Part shown: positions 14,501-23,894 of the stretch, piece after piece
How the letters are laid out: every line of letters begins with the position of its first letter
How positions within the stretch are numbered: position 1 is the first letter of the stretch
Made by a program: the position numbers and the translations under genes
The notes under the pieces: model-generated
The model's database searches: none
The model's input: only the letters and a program-made list of their open reading frames with translations
Told to the model about the DNA's origin: nothing
IMG/VR virus record: IMGVR_UViG_3300025880_000025
Coordinates: 1 to 47,007 of that record
Origin: a virus
Length of the DNA stretch: 47,007 nucleotides
Direction: 5' to 3' (one strand)

Positions 14501-16912
14501 TTGAACCCCTTGGATTCCTTGTCCACCTTGTACACCTTGTATACCTTGTATACCTTGTCCACCTATAGTACCTTGTCCTCCTTGTACTCCTTGAATACCT
14601 TGAACACCTTGTCCACCTTGAACACCTTGAATACCAGTTGGACCTTGTGTACCTGTAGTACCTTGTGTTCCATTTGTACCTTGAGGTCCTACTACATTTG
14701 AAGCCGTACCTGTTGTACCTTGTCCACCTTGTGGTCCTACTACATTTGAATTCGCTCCAGTAGTACCTTGTCCACCTTGTGGACCTACTACATTTGAAGC
14801 AGTACCTGTTGTACCTTGTCCACCTTGAGGTCCTGCTACATTTGAAGCATTACCTGTTAAACCTTGTCCTCCTTGTACTCCTTGTATTCCTTGAACACCC
14901 TGTCCACCTTGTGGTCCTACTACGTTTGAAGCATTACCTGTTAAACCTTGTCCTCCTTGTAAACCTTGTCCACCTTGTACACCTTGAACACCTTGAATAC
15001 CTTGTATTCCTTGAACACCTTGAGCACCTTGAGGTCCTGTTATTGCTATTTGTGGTATACTCCAATAATAATTTAAACCATCATAATAAAAACCTAATAC
15101 ATCTACTCCACCTGAAACTGTAGTAGTAGTATATGTAGCGCCTCCAATTACAATAGAACTTCCTGGTAATGATAAAGTGTGTGAAGTTCCTACTCCTTGT
15201 TTAACTAATATTGTTCCTGTATCACCTGTATTAGCATTTGTTATAGATAATGTTCTATTACCGCCTAATGTTATTTTAGAGTTTGAACCATCATTTAAAT
15301 TCCATACTACTGTAGCAGCATCTGTTAATGTTTGTTGTTCAATTTGAAGATTTCCATCTAAAAATGCTGTACTACCATCAAATGTAAAATTAGCTTCTGC
15401 TGTAACATTAACCCCATCTACATCTGTAATAATTCTATTTGCTCCAGATGAATTAATTGATAGTGCTCCTGTGGTACCTTGTCCACCTTGTACACCTTGT
15501 CCACCTGTGGTACCTTGACCTCCTTGTACTCCTTGAATACCTTGAACTCCTTGTCCACCTGTGGTACCTTGACCTCCTTGTACTCCTTGAATACCTTGAA
15601 CTCCTTGTCCACCTGTTGTACCTTGTCCACCTGTTGTACCTTGACCTCCTTGTACTCCTTGAATACCTTGAACTCCTTGTCCACCTGTTGTACCTTGTCC
15701 ACCTGTTGTACCTTGTCCACCTGTAGTTCCTTGTCCTCCTTGTACTCCTTGTGCACCTGTTGTACCTTGTGCTCCAGTTGCACCTTGTGCTCCTAAATCT
15801 CCTATAATTTCTATAGCACCAAAAGTTTCATCTCCATTTCCTACATTATTCCAACCACTTTTATCTATATGAATAATTCCTAATTCTTTCCAAGTAGTAT
15901 TGTCTGTAAGACTAACAACATAAAAACTATCAAAATATTGTTGGTTAGCTCTAGCTCTAAATGTAAAAATAGAACCTGTTGGGTTAGTTGAATCTACAAG
16001 TGTATCTAAAATGGGACCAACTCCTAATCCATCTGCATCTGTATTACTGATATAAACTTCAGATGCTGATGCAGGGTCGGCAGCGTTAAATCTAAAATTA
16101 CCTGAACCTGGGTCTGCTGATGTTGTAGATGTGGAATAATTCCAAGCAGCCCCAAATGTAGAAACACCTGTGGTACCTTGACCTCCTTGTACTCCTTGAA
16201 TACCTTGAACTCCTTGTCCACCTGTTGTACCTTGTCCACCTGTAGTTCCTTGTCCTCCTTGTACTCCTTGAACACCTGTAGTTCCTTGTCCTCCTTGTAT
16301 ACCTTGAACTCCTTGAACTCCTTGTCCACCTGTAATTCCTTGAACTCCTTGTATTCCTTGTACACCTTGAATACCTTGAGCACCTTGAGGTCCTGAGTCT
16401 TTATCTACCCAATTCCATCCACCAGGAGTGGAGGAAATTACTTGTCCTGCTGAACCTGTAGAATTTACTGTTGAATCTCTTGAGATTGCTCCTTTTAGCC
16501 CTATTACGGGGTTGTTAAAAGTACCGTGTACGAATAAAGACTCGTGTAAAGAATCTGAGCCTCCAGAAATAGAAACTCCCGGGGCTTGTATATTTAATGA
16601 TGTATTATTTTTTAATATTGGGGTATCAACCTTAGTTGTGAAGTTTACACTAGAACCAGTTACAGGATTATTAAGGGATATGTGAGATCCATCAACAGAA
16701 TTTCCTATTTGTACTTTAGAATTAGATGAATAAACTTGAGGTTTGTTACCTAAAGAATTAAGAGTAAAACCTGAGTTTGCATCTTCTCCATGGGCTATGA
16801 ATTCGTCTCCATAGAAATTTGAGTTAATACTACCTGATACATCCCCTTGTACCGTGACTGAGTTTAAGTTAGCATCCGATCCACTAACTACTATTTTTTT
16901 CCAATTTGGCAT
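11534..16912 (-). CDS. Giant collagen-like tail fibre protein, 1792 aa
   Basis: The N-terminus [16 protein letters not shown] resembles that of the fibre at 18170-19819 and may be the attachment end. Gly-X-Y blocks, largely Gln/Thr/Val/Ile-rich ([16 protein letters not shown]), cover about residues 170-247, 374-480, 622-812 and 940-1612. The last block is dominated by a 13-residue unit, [13 protein letters not shown]: three proline-bearing triplets and a four-residue break. Globular domains interrupt the repeats at about 247-374, 480-622 and 812-940; the first and third share a DPGSGNF motif. NRIITxxxGxNVxxEAN occurs near 490 and again near 1620, where the C-terminal head begins. Repeats imply a long trimeric shaft. 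A fibre role is well supported; the receptor is unknown. Confidence 0.85.
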   Translation of the reverse strand: MPNWKKIVVSGSDANLNSVTVQGDVSGSINSNFYGDEFIAHGEDANSGFTLNSLGNKPQVYSSNSKVQIGNSVDGSHISLNNPVTGSSVNFTTKVDTPILKNNTSLNIQAPGVSISGGSDSLHESLFVHGTFNNPVIGLKGAISRDSTVNSTGSAGQVISSTPGGWNWVDKDSGPQGAQGIQGVQGIQGVQGITGGQGVQGVQGIQGGQGTTGVQGVQGGQGTTGGQGTTGGQGVQGIQGVQGGQGTTGVSTFGAAWNYSTSTTSADPGSGNFRFNAADPASASEVYISNTDADGLGVGPILDTLVDSTNPTGSIFTFRARANQQYFDSFYVVSLTDNTTWKELGIIHIDKSGWNNVGNGDETFGAIEIIGDLGAQGATGAQGTTGAQGVQGGQGTTGGQGTTGGQGTTGGQGVQGIQGVQGGQGTTGGQGTTGGQGVQGIQGVQGGQGTTGGQGVQGIQGVQGGQGTTGGQGVQGGQGTTGALSINSSGANRIITDVDGVNVTAEANFTFDGSTAFLDGNLQIEQQTLTDAATVVWNLNDGSNSKITLGGNRTLSITNANTGDTGTILVKQGVGTSHTLSLPGSSIVIGGATYTTTTVSGGVDVLGFYYDGLNYYWSIPQIAITGPQGAQGVQGIQGIQGVQGVQGGQGLQGGQGLTGNASNVVGPQGGQGVQGIQGVQGGQGLTGNASNVAGPQGGQGTTGTASNVVGPQGGQGTTGANSNVVGPQGGQGTTGTASNVVGPQGTNGTQGTTGTQGPTGIQGVQGGQGVQGIQGVQGGQGTIGGQGIQGIQGVQGGQGIQGVQGNVGTQGTTGNFGGATFEYNFNSATSGDPGSGNFGLNNILAQPSSTTLRVDDVDANGVNIEAFMRTIDDSTSTIKGHVRVSNKTDAGQFIIFTISSLTENNGYFTISVAGIESSSNAPFSNGEDCILTFARTGDVGDTGPQGVQGVQGGQGIQGIQGVQGGQGTTGGQGIQGIQGVQGGQGVQGGQGLTGIQGGQGITGAASNVVGPQGTTGASSNVVGPQGPTGTQGTTGTASNVVGPQGPTGPGSNVVGPQGPTGPGSNVVGPQGSTGPGSNVVGPQGGQGTTGSSSNVVGPQGPTGPGSNVVGPQGPTGPGSNVVGPQGPTGPGSNIVGPQGGQGTTGSSSNVVGPQGPTGPGSNVVGPQGPTGPGSNVVGPQGPTGPGSNVVGPQGPTGPGSNVVGPQGPTGTPGSNSNVAGPQGPTGPGSNVVGPQGPTGPGSNVVGPQGPTGPGSNVVGPQGPTGTPGSNSNVAGPQGPTGPGSNVVGPQGPTGPGSNVVGPQGPTGPGSNVVGPQGPTGTPGSNSNVAGPQGPTGPGSNVVGPQGPTGPGSNVVGPQGPTGPGSNVVGPQGPTGPGSNVVGPQGPTGPGSNQVGPQGPTGPGSNQVGPQGPTGPGSNQVGPQGPTGPGSNQVGPQGPTGPGSNAVGPQGPTGPGSNAVGPQGPTGPGSNAVGPQGPTGPGSNTAGPQGPTGPGSNTAGPQGPTGPGSNTAGPQGPTGSSSNVAGPQGPTGTPGSNSNVAGPQGPTGPGSNTAGPQGPTGPGSNAAGPQGPTGPGSNTAGPQGPTGPGSNTAGPQGPTGPGSNTAGPQGPTGSTLGITGNTNNRIITATGGTNVNGEANLTFDGAVLSFANAGGIEYNQDGIGDEDYSGEILYNETSGAVSVQIGDLLYLTTVGTWALADADSNSSSQGMLAMALGSSIPNDGILIRGYICTANFPNITEGKLVYVSTSLGGVTATRPTGTGDIVRIIGYSKGTDNGDMTIYFNPDNSFVQV
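12075..14090 (-). repeat. Tandem 39-bp / Gly-X-Y repeats inside the fibre gene
   Basis: Several dozen imperfect 39-base units encode [11 protein letters not shown] followed by VV, IV, QV, AV, TA, AA or VA, interspersed with shorter Gly-X-Y units. Variant types occur in runs (four QV together, three AV together, then TA), as expected from local tandem duplication. Third-position changes between units are common. Length may vary between isolates or be mis-assembled. Confidence 0.9.
14475..15045 (-). repeat. Gly-X-Y coding repeats, second block
   Basis: A run of 9-base triplet repeats encoding GxQ/GxT units ([17 protein letters not shown]), with several copies of ASNVVGPQG and ASNVAGPQG. It is separated from the longer block by a globular domain. 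Confidence 0.8.
15470..15790 (-). repeat. Gly-X-Y coding repeats, third block
   Basis: Nearly identical 63-base segments encoding [18 protein letters not shown] recur head to tail. A shorter related block lies at about 16165-16395. Confidence 0.8.
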
Positions 16913-16975
16913 GTCAATTTTTTTATTATGGTTGGTTACTCAAAGAGCCCACTTCCGTTATGGCCTATAATATAT

Positions 16976-16986
16976 GTTATAAATAT
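16976..16986 (-). promoter_or_regulatory. ATATTTATAAC box upstream of the giant fibre gene
   Basis: The coding strand reads ATATTTATAAC, an 11-mer shared in form ATATTTATAAY with five other gaps. It is about 65 bases from the fibre ATG, the longest spacing of the set, which would give a leader of about 60 bases with no clear ribosome-binding site. The remainder of this 116-base gap holds no gene. Confidence 0.5.
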
Positions 16987-17028
16987 GTAAATATAATTGA
17001 ATATTTAATATATTTTAAAATGTTTTTA

Positions 17029-17931
17029 CTATGTTATGTTTGTATTATATTGATACAAAGTCCAAGTAAAATTATTAGTTGGGCCCGATCTTTCAAGATA
17101 ATACGCATTATCATTATCATTAGATGAATGATAATTTTCAGCACCTGTATATGATGTATAACCATTTTGAATAACACTAGTATTAGCTACTGAATTTGTA
17201 TATGCCGCTGCTTCTCCTGCACCAAATATTAAGTAATAAGGAGTTTGAACACTATTCTCAAAAATTATTATATTGTTTGGTCTATTTCCACCAAATTCTG
17301 GAGCAGAAGGGTCAGCTGATGTTGTTATATCGATAACATCCACAGTTGCTGCTGTGCTAAGATCATACGCTGTAGATAAAACATATTTATATGCTTTTAT
17401 AGCAAAAGGAGTTGTTGAATAAGATGATATTATAAAATATAATTCAGTACCATCAGTATTAAAATGTAACCCTCTTTCTACCCAATTTCCAGAAGGTATT
17501 GAGTAACTTATACTATTAGCTGCTGTAGTAGACATAGTTGTTATATCCCAAGCAGTAGATAGATTATATTGATAAATGTTATTTCCAACATAATCTTTTA
17601 TAAATCCTTTTGTTCCATCACGAGACATTTGGAAATGGGAAAAATTATAAGAAAAAGCTGAGCTGACTCCTATATTAGAAATAGTTGAAGATAAATCATT
17701 AGCCGATGATAAACTAAGTTGTCTTACTTTTTTATTACTGAATTCAGGTATATATACTCTAGTTCCTGAAGGATCAACCATTGGTTGGGTTTGTCCTCCT
17801 ACAGTACTACCATTTATTAATGATGTTACATCTGCTGAAGTACCAGAGGTTATATCCTCCATACTCCAAGCCTCTGGGGTAGAAGTTGGATTTATATTCA
17901 TTCTTAATCTAAAAAAGTTCCAATTACTCAT
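17029..17931 (-). CDS. Virion structural protein with propeller-like repeats, 300 aa
   Basis: The sequence contains repeats of the form QYNLSTAWDI and KYVLSTAYDLST, which are common in beta-propeller-like virion proteins of marine phages, and blades with DGTKGFI and DGTELYFI. It begins MSNWNFFRLRMNINP and has no catalytic motif, signal or membrane segment. It overlaps the 73-residue gene upstream in an ATGA. Its place between two fibre genes indicates a tail-fibre or baseplate accessory role, perhaps binding a glycan. Domain limits are uncertain. Confidence 0.6.
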   Translation of the reverse strand: MSNWNFFRLRMNINPTSTPEAWSMEDITSGTSADVTSLINGSTVGGQTQPMVDPSGTRVYIPEFSNKKVRQLSLSSANDLSSTISNIGVSSAFSYNFSHFQMSRDGTKGFIKDYVGNNIYQYNLSTAWDITTMSTTAANSISYSIPSGNWVERGLHFNTDGTELYFIISSYSTTPFAIKAYKYVLSTAYDLSTAATVDVIDITTSADPSAPEFGGNRPNNIIIFENSVQTPYYLIFGAGEAAAYTNSVANTSVIQNGYTSYTGAENYHSSNDNDNAYYLERSGPTNNFTWTLYQYNTNIT

Positions 17932-18149
17932 TTTTTCAGTTTTTTATCATTATAAAATACGTACAGTTCTTGGAGTTTCAAAGTTAAAGTATAAATTTTT
18001 TCCATTTCTGCACCTTTAAACTCCATATTTTGGAGTTTATGAAATAAATATGAAAAGTCATCATCAGAAAAAGATGGTAGACCCCTGTAGGGGTCCACCT
18101 TATCTTTTGGAAGTTTTCCTATTATTGTTTTTCCAGCTTTAAAACCCAT
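17928..18149 (-). CDS. Small charged protein between fibre genes, 73 aa
   Basis: Not recognised. It begins MGFKAGKTIIGKLPKDKVDPYRGLPSF, followed by a helix-rich half (FSYLFHKLQNMEFKGAEMEKIYTLTLKLQELYVFY) and a basic tail. The second half could form a helical pair. The ATGA overlap with the structural gene downstream suggests it works with it, perhaps as a chaperone for fibre assembly; this is inference from position only. Confidence 0.5.
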   Translation of the reverse strand: MGFKAGKTIIGKLPKDKVDPYRGLPSFSDDDFSYLFHKLQNMEFKGAEMEKIYTLTLKLQELYVFYNDKKLKK

Positions 18150-18169
18150 TTTAATTTATCCATTTAATG

Positions 18170-19819
18170 TTATGAATAAATATAGATGTCTTCATTAGCT
18201 CCAACAAATAGGTTACCTTTTTTCACATATCTAGCTGCTGCTTCTGAAGGTACATTTCCTGTTCCTTCTACTACTGCCGCCATAAATGCTTCTGGTGTAA
18301 ATGATGAGTTTTGAGCGTTGAACGCTGAATCTACTGCCCAACGTGTTGCTCCTAAATCAAATCCAAATAATTCACCAACATTTTGTGTTGCTTGTTGTAC
18401 TACAATACCACCATCTCCAGTTGAGTTTGAACCAGAAGCCATTAAGATAAATCTATCCGCTACTTCTAAATTCTGTTGATTTTGGAAAGATGCTGTACCT
18501 TGTACTGTTAAATCCCCCTGTACTAACATATCATTAGTTACAGTTAAATCATTTCCAATAGTTACATCATTTGGTAAACCAATAGTAACTGCACCACCAC
18601 CACCTACTGTTGTAAAGGTATTTGTTGATAATTCAACTTCATTAGCTGTTCCTAAGAAAGTAACACCTGTATTACCTTGTGCTGCTGTATTAGATGTTGA
18701 ACCATAAGCTACAGCTATAGTTGGAGTTGAACCTACACCTGAATTACCAGTTGTGGTTAAACCTGTTAATGAACCAAGATTTGCTACATAGTCTCCAATT
18801 TGAGCTGATCCAGAAAATACACCTGTTCCGCCTAAAATTGTAGCTGCTGTAATTGATCCTCCTAGTGAAGTATCATTACCTGCAATTGTAATACCATCGT
18901 TTTCTAACATTGCGTTAGTAACACCACCTGCTTTTACTCTTAAAGTATCAGCATTAACTTCAATAGATGAATCATCTACATTTACTATTAATTCTCCACC
19001 TGATACTCCAAGACCTGATCCATCAATTGTACTGATGTCGAAACCAACACCATTAGCTCCAACTGAAACTGGTTTAGTATTACCACCAGTAGTTGAATCA
19101 GCTGCTACTGTTACTGTTGCATCACCTGATCCATCGAAACTAAATGCTGTAATACCATTTCCTTGACTTAATACACCATCTGAAGAACCTGATACTACAT
19201 TTGTTCCAGCTAAAATTGTAGCTGCTGTAATTGATCCTCCTAGTGAAATATCATTACCTGCGATAGTAATTCCATCATTTACTAATTGTCCATTAGTAAT
19301 AGTTGTTGCTGAGATTTGTCCTGCAATAGTATCAGCAGTGATTGAACCACCTAAAGATATATCTTGACCAGCAATTGTAATTCCATCATTTACTAATTGA
19401 GTATTAGTAATATTTCCTAAAGTACCACCTAATGTGATTACTGGATCAACAGTATCTCCATCTGAAGTTAATGTTAAACCATTTTCAGTTCCAGTTGCTG
19501 ATACAGTTTGTACTGTACCTGAACCTAAACCTGTTGCAGCGATACTAATACCACCTGCTGAATTTGTTACTGTAATATTTGCTCCACCAGTTAAAGTTGC
19601 TAATACAGGATCTGCTCCTGTAGAACCAACTACTAATTGACCGTTTGTAGCTTGACCTAGAGCAGTAATTGCGCCAGTTCCACTACCTAATAATACACCA
19701 CCGTCAGTCAGAGATGATGCACCTGTACCCCCAGATCCTACCGGTAGGGCTGTATCCAGAGCAAGATTAGATAATACTGCTGATGATCCTGATACAATTA
19801 CTTTTTTCCATGTTGCCAT
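18170..19819 (-). CDS. Tail fibre protein with NDGITIAG repeats, 549 aa
   Basis: Begins MATWKKVIVSGSSAVLSNL, close to the giant fibre's N-terminus, so both may attach at the same site on the baseplate. The middle has repeats of the form NDGITIAGNDISLGGSITAATIL (about residues 135-240 and 295-330), typical of beta-helical marine phage fibres. The C-terminus (LEVADRFILMASGS..., DGGIVVQQ, LGATRWAVDSAFN, EAAARYVKKGNLFVGANEDIYIY) forms a separate head domain. There are no Gly-X-Y repeats. A TACGTATAAT box lies at the far end of the 56-base gap upstream. Confidence 0.75.
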   Translation of the reverse strand: MATWKKVIVSGSSAVLSNLALDTALPVGSGGTGASSLTDGGVLLGSGTGAITALGQATNGQLVVGSTGADPVLATLTGGANITVTNSAGGISIAATGLGSGTVQTVSATGTENGLTLTSDGDTVDPVITLGGTLGNITNTQLVNDGITIAGQDISLGGSITADTIAGQISATTITNGQLVNDGITIAGNDISLGGSITAATILAGTNVVSGSSDGVLSQGNGITAFSFDGSGDATVTVAADSTTGGNTKPVSVGANGVGFDISTIDGSGLGVSGGELIVNVDDSSIEVNADTLRVKAGGVTNAMLENDGITIAGNDTSLGGSITAATILGGTGVFSGSAQIGDYVANLGSLTGLTTTGNSGVGSTPTIAVAYGSTSNTAAQGNTGVTFLGTANEVELSTNTFTTVGGGGAVTIGLPNDVTIGNDLTVTNDMLVQGDLTVQGTASFQNQQNLEVADRFILMASGSNSTGDGGIVVQQATQNVGELFGFDLGATRWAVDSAFNAQNSSFTPEAFMAAVVEGTGNVPSEAAARYVKKGNLFVGANEDIYIYS

Positions 19820-19865
19820 TTAATTGTTGTTTTGTTTGTTTGTTAATTATTATTTATTATTATTT

Positions 19866-19876
19866 ATTATACGTAT
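19866..19876 (-). promoter_or_regulatory. TTAATACGTATAAT promoter-like box
   Basis: The coding strand reads TTAATACGTATAATAAATAA. It is a two-mismatch variant of the ATATTTATAAY 11-mer with a perfect TATAAT, about 50 bases before the ATG at 19819. Confidence 0.35.
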
Positions 19877-20910
19877 TAAGAATCTCCTATTCCTGCATAA
19901 AAATTACTACCACTATATGCAAATCCTCCATCTACTGCTGTTGGAAGACTTGTAAAATTTCCAAAAGTAATTATACTTGTATCTGTGGATTTTAGTGCAG
20001 TAAAACTAGCAGATTGTATTAAGAAAAAATCACCTGTTCTATCTTTATCCTTAAGAAAAGTTGAACTTCCTGTAACTGCTAAACTACCAGTTATTTGAGC
20101 TGATCCTGTAAAAGGGAATGTAGCTACACTACCTCCACCACTCCCAGAATTTTGGGATATAAATTTTACTATTTGATTTTGACCAGCTGCAAAACCTAAT
20201 CCTTCTAATACACCTATATCACCACCATGAAATAAAGGAGCAATTGAAGAAGTTAAGGTTGTTTCAGTTATTGCTATATTTGTTACTCCTGAACTTGGAG
20301 TATATGCTGCAGGTTCTGGGTAAGCTACACTAGCAGAGATATAAAAACTTGATTGATCATCACCAATTCTATCTGTAATTTCTGATATATCATATACACC
20401 ATAAACTGATGATACTGTAGCAGAGTCTGAACTGGTTAATGCTAATGGGATTAATGCCGCCCATTTAGAATAATCTGTATTATATTCAGAATCTTGACTT
20501 CCTGTTACTGAGGTATATCTCCATGTAGGGTAACCTGATGGAATTATTAAAGAACCAGATTGTACAAAAGTTAATCCTTTATTAATTCTAACTACTGTAG
20601 TTCCAGTAGAATCAGCTGTAGCAGCATCTGCTATCACTATAGTATTACTTCCTACATCAACACTTATTACTTCAGTTAAATTATCTGTAAATCCTTGTCC
20701 TGTTTTTCTAAGTAAAAATCCAGGTCTAATATATTCTATCCCGTAATAAGATGCATTGGGGGCAGTAACAGTAACAGTTGTACTACCATCAAAAAATTGT
20801 CCAGTAAATCTTATAAAACTATTTGATGTTGTACCTCCAGGAAAAATTGTAAAATCACCACCACCACCAGCAGTTACTCTACCAAGTTTTAATAAATCTT
20901 GATTTGCCAT
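19876..20910 (-). CDS. Tail fibre or fibre-adaptor protein, 344 aa
   Basis: A Ser/Thr/Gly-rich beta protein. It begins MANQDLLKLGRVTAGGGGDFTIFPGG, contains about 200 residues of beta sandwich-like sequence (YYGIEYIRPGFLLRK..., YGVYDISEITDRIGDDQSSFYISASV), and ends with ITGSLAVTGSSTF and DKDRTGDFFLIQSASFTAL, segments common in phage fibre tips. No enzyme motif is present. It lies between two fibre genes and is probably a fibre segment or connector. The assignment rests on composition and context. Confidence 0.6.
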   Translation of the reverse strand: MANQDLLKLGRVTAGGGGDFTIFPGGTTSNSFIRFTGQFFDGSTTVTVTAPNASYYGIEYIRPGFLLRKTGQGFTDNLTEVISVDVGSNTIVIADAATADSTGTTVVRINKGLTFVQSGSLIIPSGYPTWRYTSVTGSQDSEYNTDYSKWAALIPLALTSSDSATVSSVYGVYDISEITDRIGDDQSSFYISASVAYPEPAAYTPSSGVTNIAITETTLTSSIAPLFHGGDIGVLEGLGFAAGQNQIVKFISQNSGSGGGSVATFPFTGSAQITGSLAVTGSSTFLKDKDRTGDFFLIQSASFTALKSTDTSIITFGNFTSLPTAVDGGFAYSGSNFYAGIGDS

Positions 20911-20934
20911 TCAATTATGTATTTTTTAAATTAA

Positions 20935-22770
20935 TTAAAATAAAACCTTTATAGTAGATGCGTCTCCTACTGCTTCATCACTCCCTAATATATTAAATAT
21001 ATTAAAATTGTTTGCGTTAACATTGGTAGATGTTATAAAAGCCGCCATGTTTACAAATGAAGGTTGATTATTCCCAATAACTCCTCTTACAACTGGGTAA
21101 TTATAATTAATTAAACTTGTTGCTGCACCAGCGGCACCACTTTCTATTCCCCTTGGAACAGTAAGTACCATTACTGTTTCTTGAGCATCAGATGATATAT
21201 TAATAGATTCTAATTGTTGACTAGCTTCTAAAGCTGCTGATGGCATTGTAATTGTTACACTATCAATATCTCCTGCAGTTACATTTGTTGTAATAGCGGC
21301 TTTAAATGCTACTACATAAGCACCCTCTGTACCTGATGAACCACCTGAATTGGCTACTGTCAAAACAAAGGTATTTGTAGTAACAGATTGTATTTCAAGA
21401 TATGAATAATCTTCACTCATATTTCTTATTACAACAAAATCTCCTGCTGTTAAACCATGACTTGCATGAGTAACAGTTAATGCTGTAGTAATACGTGACC
21501 ATGATAAACCACCCCATATATTTCCTGATGATTTAATTTGGATTAAAGCGTTTGAGGTACTTAAAGCGTTATATCTTACAGTTTGAGAATAAGGTGTACC
21601 ACCTCCTCCTCCACCAGCTCCGGTTGGACCTTGAATACCCTGTGTTCCATCACCTGTAGTACCTTGTCCACCTTGTAAACCTTGAATACCTTGTAAACCT
21701 TGAATACCTTGTGTACCACCACCTGTTGTACCTTGAATACCTTGAGGTCCTGTTATACTTGTACCTACTGTACCTTGTACTCCTTGAATACCTTGAATAC
21801 CTTGTGTTCCTGGTGTTCCTGCACCTGTTGTACCTTGTCCACCTTGTACTCCCTGTATACCAGTTAAACCTTGAATACCTTGAATACCTTGTGTTCCTGC
21901 ACCTGTTGTACCTTGTCCACCTTGTACACCTTGTATACCGGTTCCACCTTGTACACCTTGTGTTCCTGGTGTTCCCGCACCTATAGTACCTTGTCCACCT
22001 TGTAAACCTTGAATACCTTGTATACCTGTTCCACCTTGTACACCTTGAGGTCCTGTTATACTTGTACCTACTGTACCTTGTCCACCTTGTAAACCTTGAA
22101 TACCCTGTGTTCCATCACCTGTTAAACCTTGTCCACCTTGTAAACCTTGAATACCTTGTGTACCTATTCCACCTGTTGTACCTTGAACACCTTGTGTTCC
22201 TGTACCTGTTAAACCTTGAATACCTTGGCCACCTTGTACTCCTTGTATACCTGTTCCACCTTGTACACCTTGAGGTCCTGTTATACTTGTACCTACTGTA
22301 CCTTGTCCACCTTGTAAACCTTGAATACCTTGTGTTCCTGTACCGGTAATACCTTGTACTCCTTGAAGTCCTATTGGACCTTGAATACCTGTTGTACCTT
22401 GTCCACCAGTTCCACCTTGAATACCTGTTCCACCTTGAATACCTTGTGTTCCTGCACCTGTTGTTCCTTGTGCACCTTGGACTCCTTGTCCACCTCCTCC
22501 ACCAGCTCCTCCATAGGAACCTGTTACATATACAGTATTTGTAGAAGGATCTAATACTAAGACACTTCCATCATTTGTACTATCGTTACCATATAACCCA
22601 GTTAGTTCTAAAGAACCTGATAGTTTTAAAGATCCAGAGGTTACTAAAGAACCTGAAACTTTTATATCGTATGCATCTTGCCCCGTAAAGGCATTAACAG
22701 ATTGTGATACATGACTAGCTTCAATGGTACCTCCTGTTGTAATACCGCTTAGAATTAGTTGTTTTGCCAT
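20935..22770 (-). CDS. Collagen-like tail fibre protein, 611 aa
   Basis: Residues 1-90 are a beta-rich N-terminal region with SGSLVTSGSLKLSGSLEL repeats. About 90-385 are Gly-X-Y repeats almost without proline ([24 protein letters not shown]), arranged in longer units that recur with small changes. Residues 385-611 are a globular head (TPYSQTVRYNALSTSNALIQIKSSG...) with a repeated GDFVVIRN/TNTFVLTV beta pattern. It resembles the 1792-residue fibre in its collagen-like shaft but has a different N-terminus, so it may attach elsewhere or through an adaptor. Gln replaces most Pro/Hyp positions, so stability would depend on trimer contacts. Confidence 0.8.
   Translation of the reverse strand: MAKQLILSGITTGGTIEASHVSQSVNAFTGQDAYDIKVSGSLVTSGSLKLSGSLELTGLYGNDSTNDGSVLVLDPSTNTVYVTGSYGGAGGGGGQGVQGAQGTTGAGTQGIQGGTGIQGGTGGQGTTGIQGPIGLQGVQGITGTGTQGIQGLQGGQGTVGTSITGPQGVQGGTGIQGVQGGQGIQGLTGTGTQGVQGTTGGIGTQGIQGLQGGQGLTGDGTQGIQGLQGGQGTVGTSITGPQGVQGGTGIQGIQGLQGGQGTIGAGTPGTQGVQGGTGIQGVQGGQGTTGAGTQGIQGIQGLTGIQGVQGGQGTTGAGTPGTQGIQGIQGVQGTVGTSITGPQGIQGTTGGGTQGIQGLQGIQGLQGGQGTTGDGTQGIQGPTGAGGGGGGTPYSQTVRYNALSTSNALIQIKSSGNIWGGLSWSRITTALTVTHASHGLTAGDFVVIRNMSEDYSYLEIQSVTTNTFVLTVANSGGSSGTEGAYVVAFKAAITTNVTAGDIDSVTITMPSAALEASQQLESINISSDAQETVMVLTVPRGIESGAAGAATSLINYNYPVVRGVIGNNQPSFVNMAAFITSTNVNANNFNIFNILGSDEAVGDASTIKVLF
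21615..22500 (-). repeat. Gly-X-Y coding repeats in the 611-aa fibre gene
   Basis: Nine-base periodic sequence encoding GxQGxxG triplets, with longer recurring units such as GTVGTSITGPQG (three copies) and [11 protein letters not shown]. The opposite strand is open as Leu-rich frames, which is a by-product of the repeat. Confidence 0.85.
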
Positions 22771-22788
22771 TATTTAAAATTTTATTTT

Positions 22789-22799
22789 GTTATAAATAT
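22789..22799 (-). promoter_or_regulatory. ATATTTATAAC box upstream of the 611-aa fibre gene
   Basis: The exact coding-strand 11-mer ATATTTATAAC ends about 18 bases before the ATG at 22770. It has the same sequence and similar position as the boxes at 25659 and 42394. Confidence 0.5.
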
Positions 22800-22807
22800 A
22801 ATATTTT

Positions 22808-23887
22808 CTATTGTCTATCGATGTTTATCAAAATTGTTGTGTCAGTTGTTCTAGAAGTAGGTAGGGGGTTTGGAAGTTTACCTACAGCTACTAGATTTTT
22901 ATCATTATCATATAAACCTACACAAGTAGCATATGGATCAAAATATGATGATGTGGCCCAATTATATATAGAACCATCACGACTAGATGAAATTATACTA
23001 GGATTTAATGTAAAATTAAATTCACTTTCTCCTATAGTACATTTATACTGAGTTTCATATAATCCAAATGAAGATGAAAATTTAACTTCAATATTTGAAC
23101 CTGTTACAAAATTTAATATATCATTATTACCAACTGTTCTTCCTCCATAAAATCCAGAACCATATTCAGCATCACCATATACATCTCCTGCTATACCAAT
23201 AGGAGTTGTTCTATTACCTCCTGTTAATATAATCATTCCATGTTGGTATATAACGTTACCAACATATACTTCTACATTATTAGTACTATTATATCTTATA
23301 AGTCTTCCTTCTCCATCATCTTTATAACTTCCACTATTTGTATTTATTATTATAGATTTAGGTTGTATATAATCTCCAAATAAATTTTTAGGTATTGATA
23401 ATACTCCTATTTTAGGAGTTTTATTAACTAAGCCATATATAGCATCTCCGTAAGTTGCTGTTCCATATAATCCAGGTGCATTTTTTAAAAAAGTTGTATA
23501 AGATGCTGTTGGAAAATATTTATATGGGGATAAATCCGTTTGAGGATAATTATAATAACTAGGTTGATAAGTTTGAGAACTACTTAAAGGTGGAGAAACA
23601 GTACCATCTATATTAAAACTAGCAGTATTAACATTCGATGTATTACCATTACTACCTGATAAATAATTAGTATAATAAAGTTGTTTAATTGAATGGTATA
23701 TGCTAGATTGAAATCTAACATCTATGTAACCCGTAGTAACGAGTTCTACAGTATTAGAACCTAAAAAACGATCAATCCCAACTTCAGAACCTGTTAATTC
23801 GGCACTACCAGAAAAAGTAAAGTTTTTATTTACTTCTAATGGAGAAATTATTATATCTTCTGAGTTAAATTGTTTAGTAGCAGCCAT
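22808..23887 (-). CDS. Tail/baseplate structural protein, paralogue A, 359 aa
   Basis: It begins MAATKQFNSEDIIISPLEVNKNFTFSGSAEL. The last 65 residues (NPSIISSSRDGSIYNW...TCVGLYDNDKNLVAVGKL...) closely parallel the end of the next gene upstream, and the FNSEDIIIS start parallels its FDPEDFVVS. The middle is Tyr/Asn-rich beta sequence with GDAIYGLVNKT and GDAEYGSGFYGGRT, the latter type also seen in the 3024-residue protein (GSAIYGDDAYGG). These suggest a family of tail proteins built on common end domains. No enzymatic motif. Probably a baseplate or fibre-base component. Confidence 0.65.
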   Translation of the reverse strand: MAATKQFNSEDIIISPLEVNKNFTFSGSAELTGSEVGIDRFLGSNTVELVTTGYIDVRFQSSIYHSIKQLYYTNYLSGSNGNTSNVNTASFNIDGTVSPPLSSSQTYQPSYYNYPQTDLSPYKYFPTASYTTFLKNAPGLYGTATYGDAIYGLVNKTPKIGVLSIPKNLFGDYIQPKSIIINTNSGSYKDDGEGRLIRYNSTNNVEVYVGNVIYQHGMIILTGGNRTTPIGIAGDVYGDAEYGSGFYGGRTVGNNDILNFVTGSNIEVKFSSSFGLYETQYKCTIGESEFNFTLNPSIISSSRDGSIYNWATSSYFDPYATCVGLYDNDKNLVAVGKLPNPLPTSRTTDTTILINIDRQ

Positions 23888-23894
23888 TCCATTT

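Noticed and set aside
15418-15783. Minus-strand frame rich in VDK/EYK repeats
   Set aside because: An alternative frame of the same Gly-X-Y repeat DNA, shifted from the true fibre frame; similar shadows occur near 13936 and 16024.
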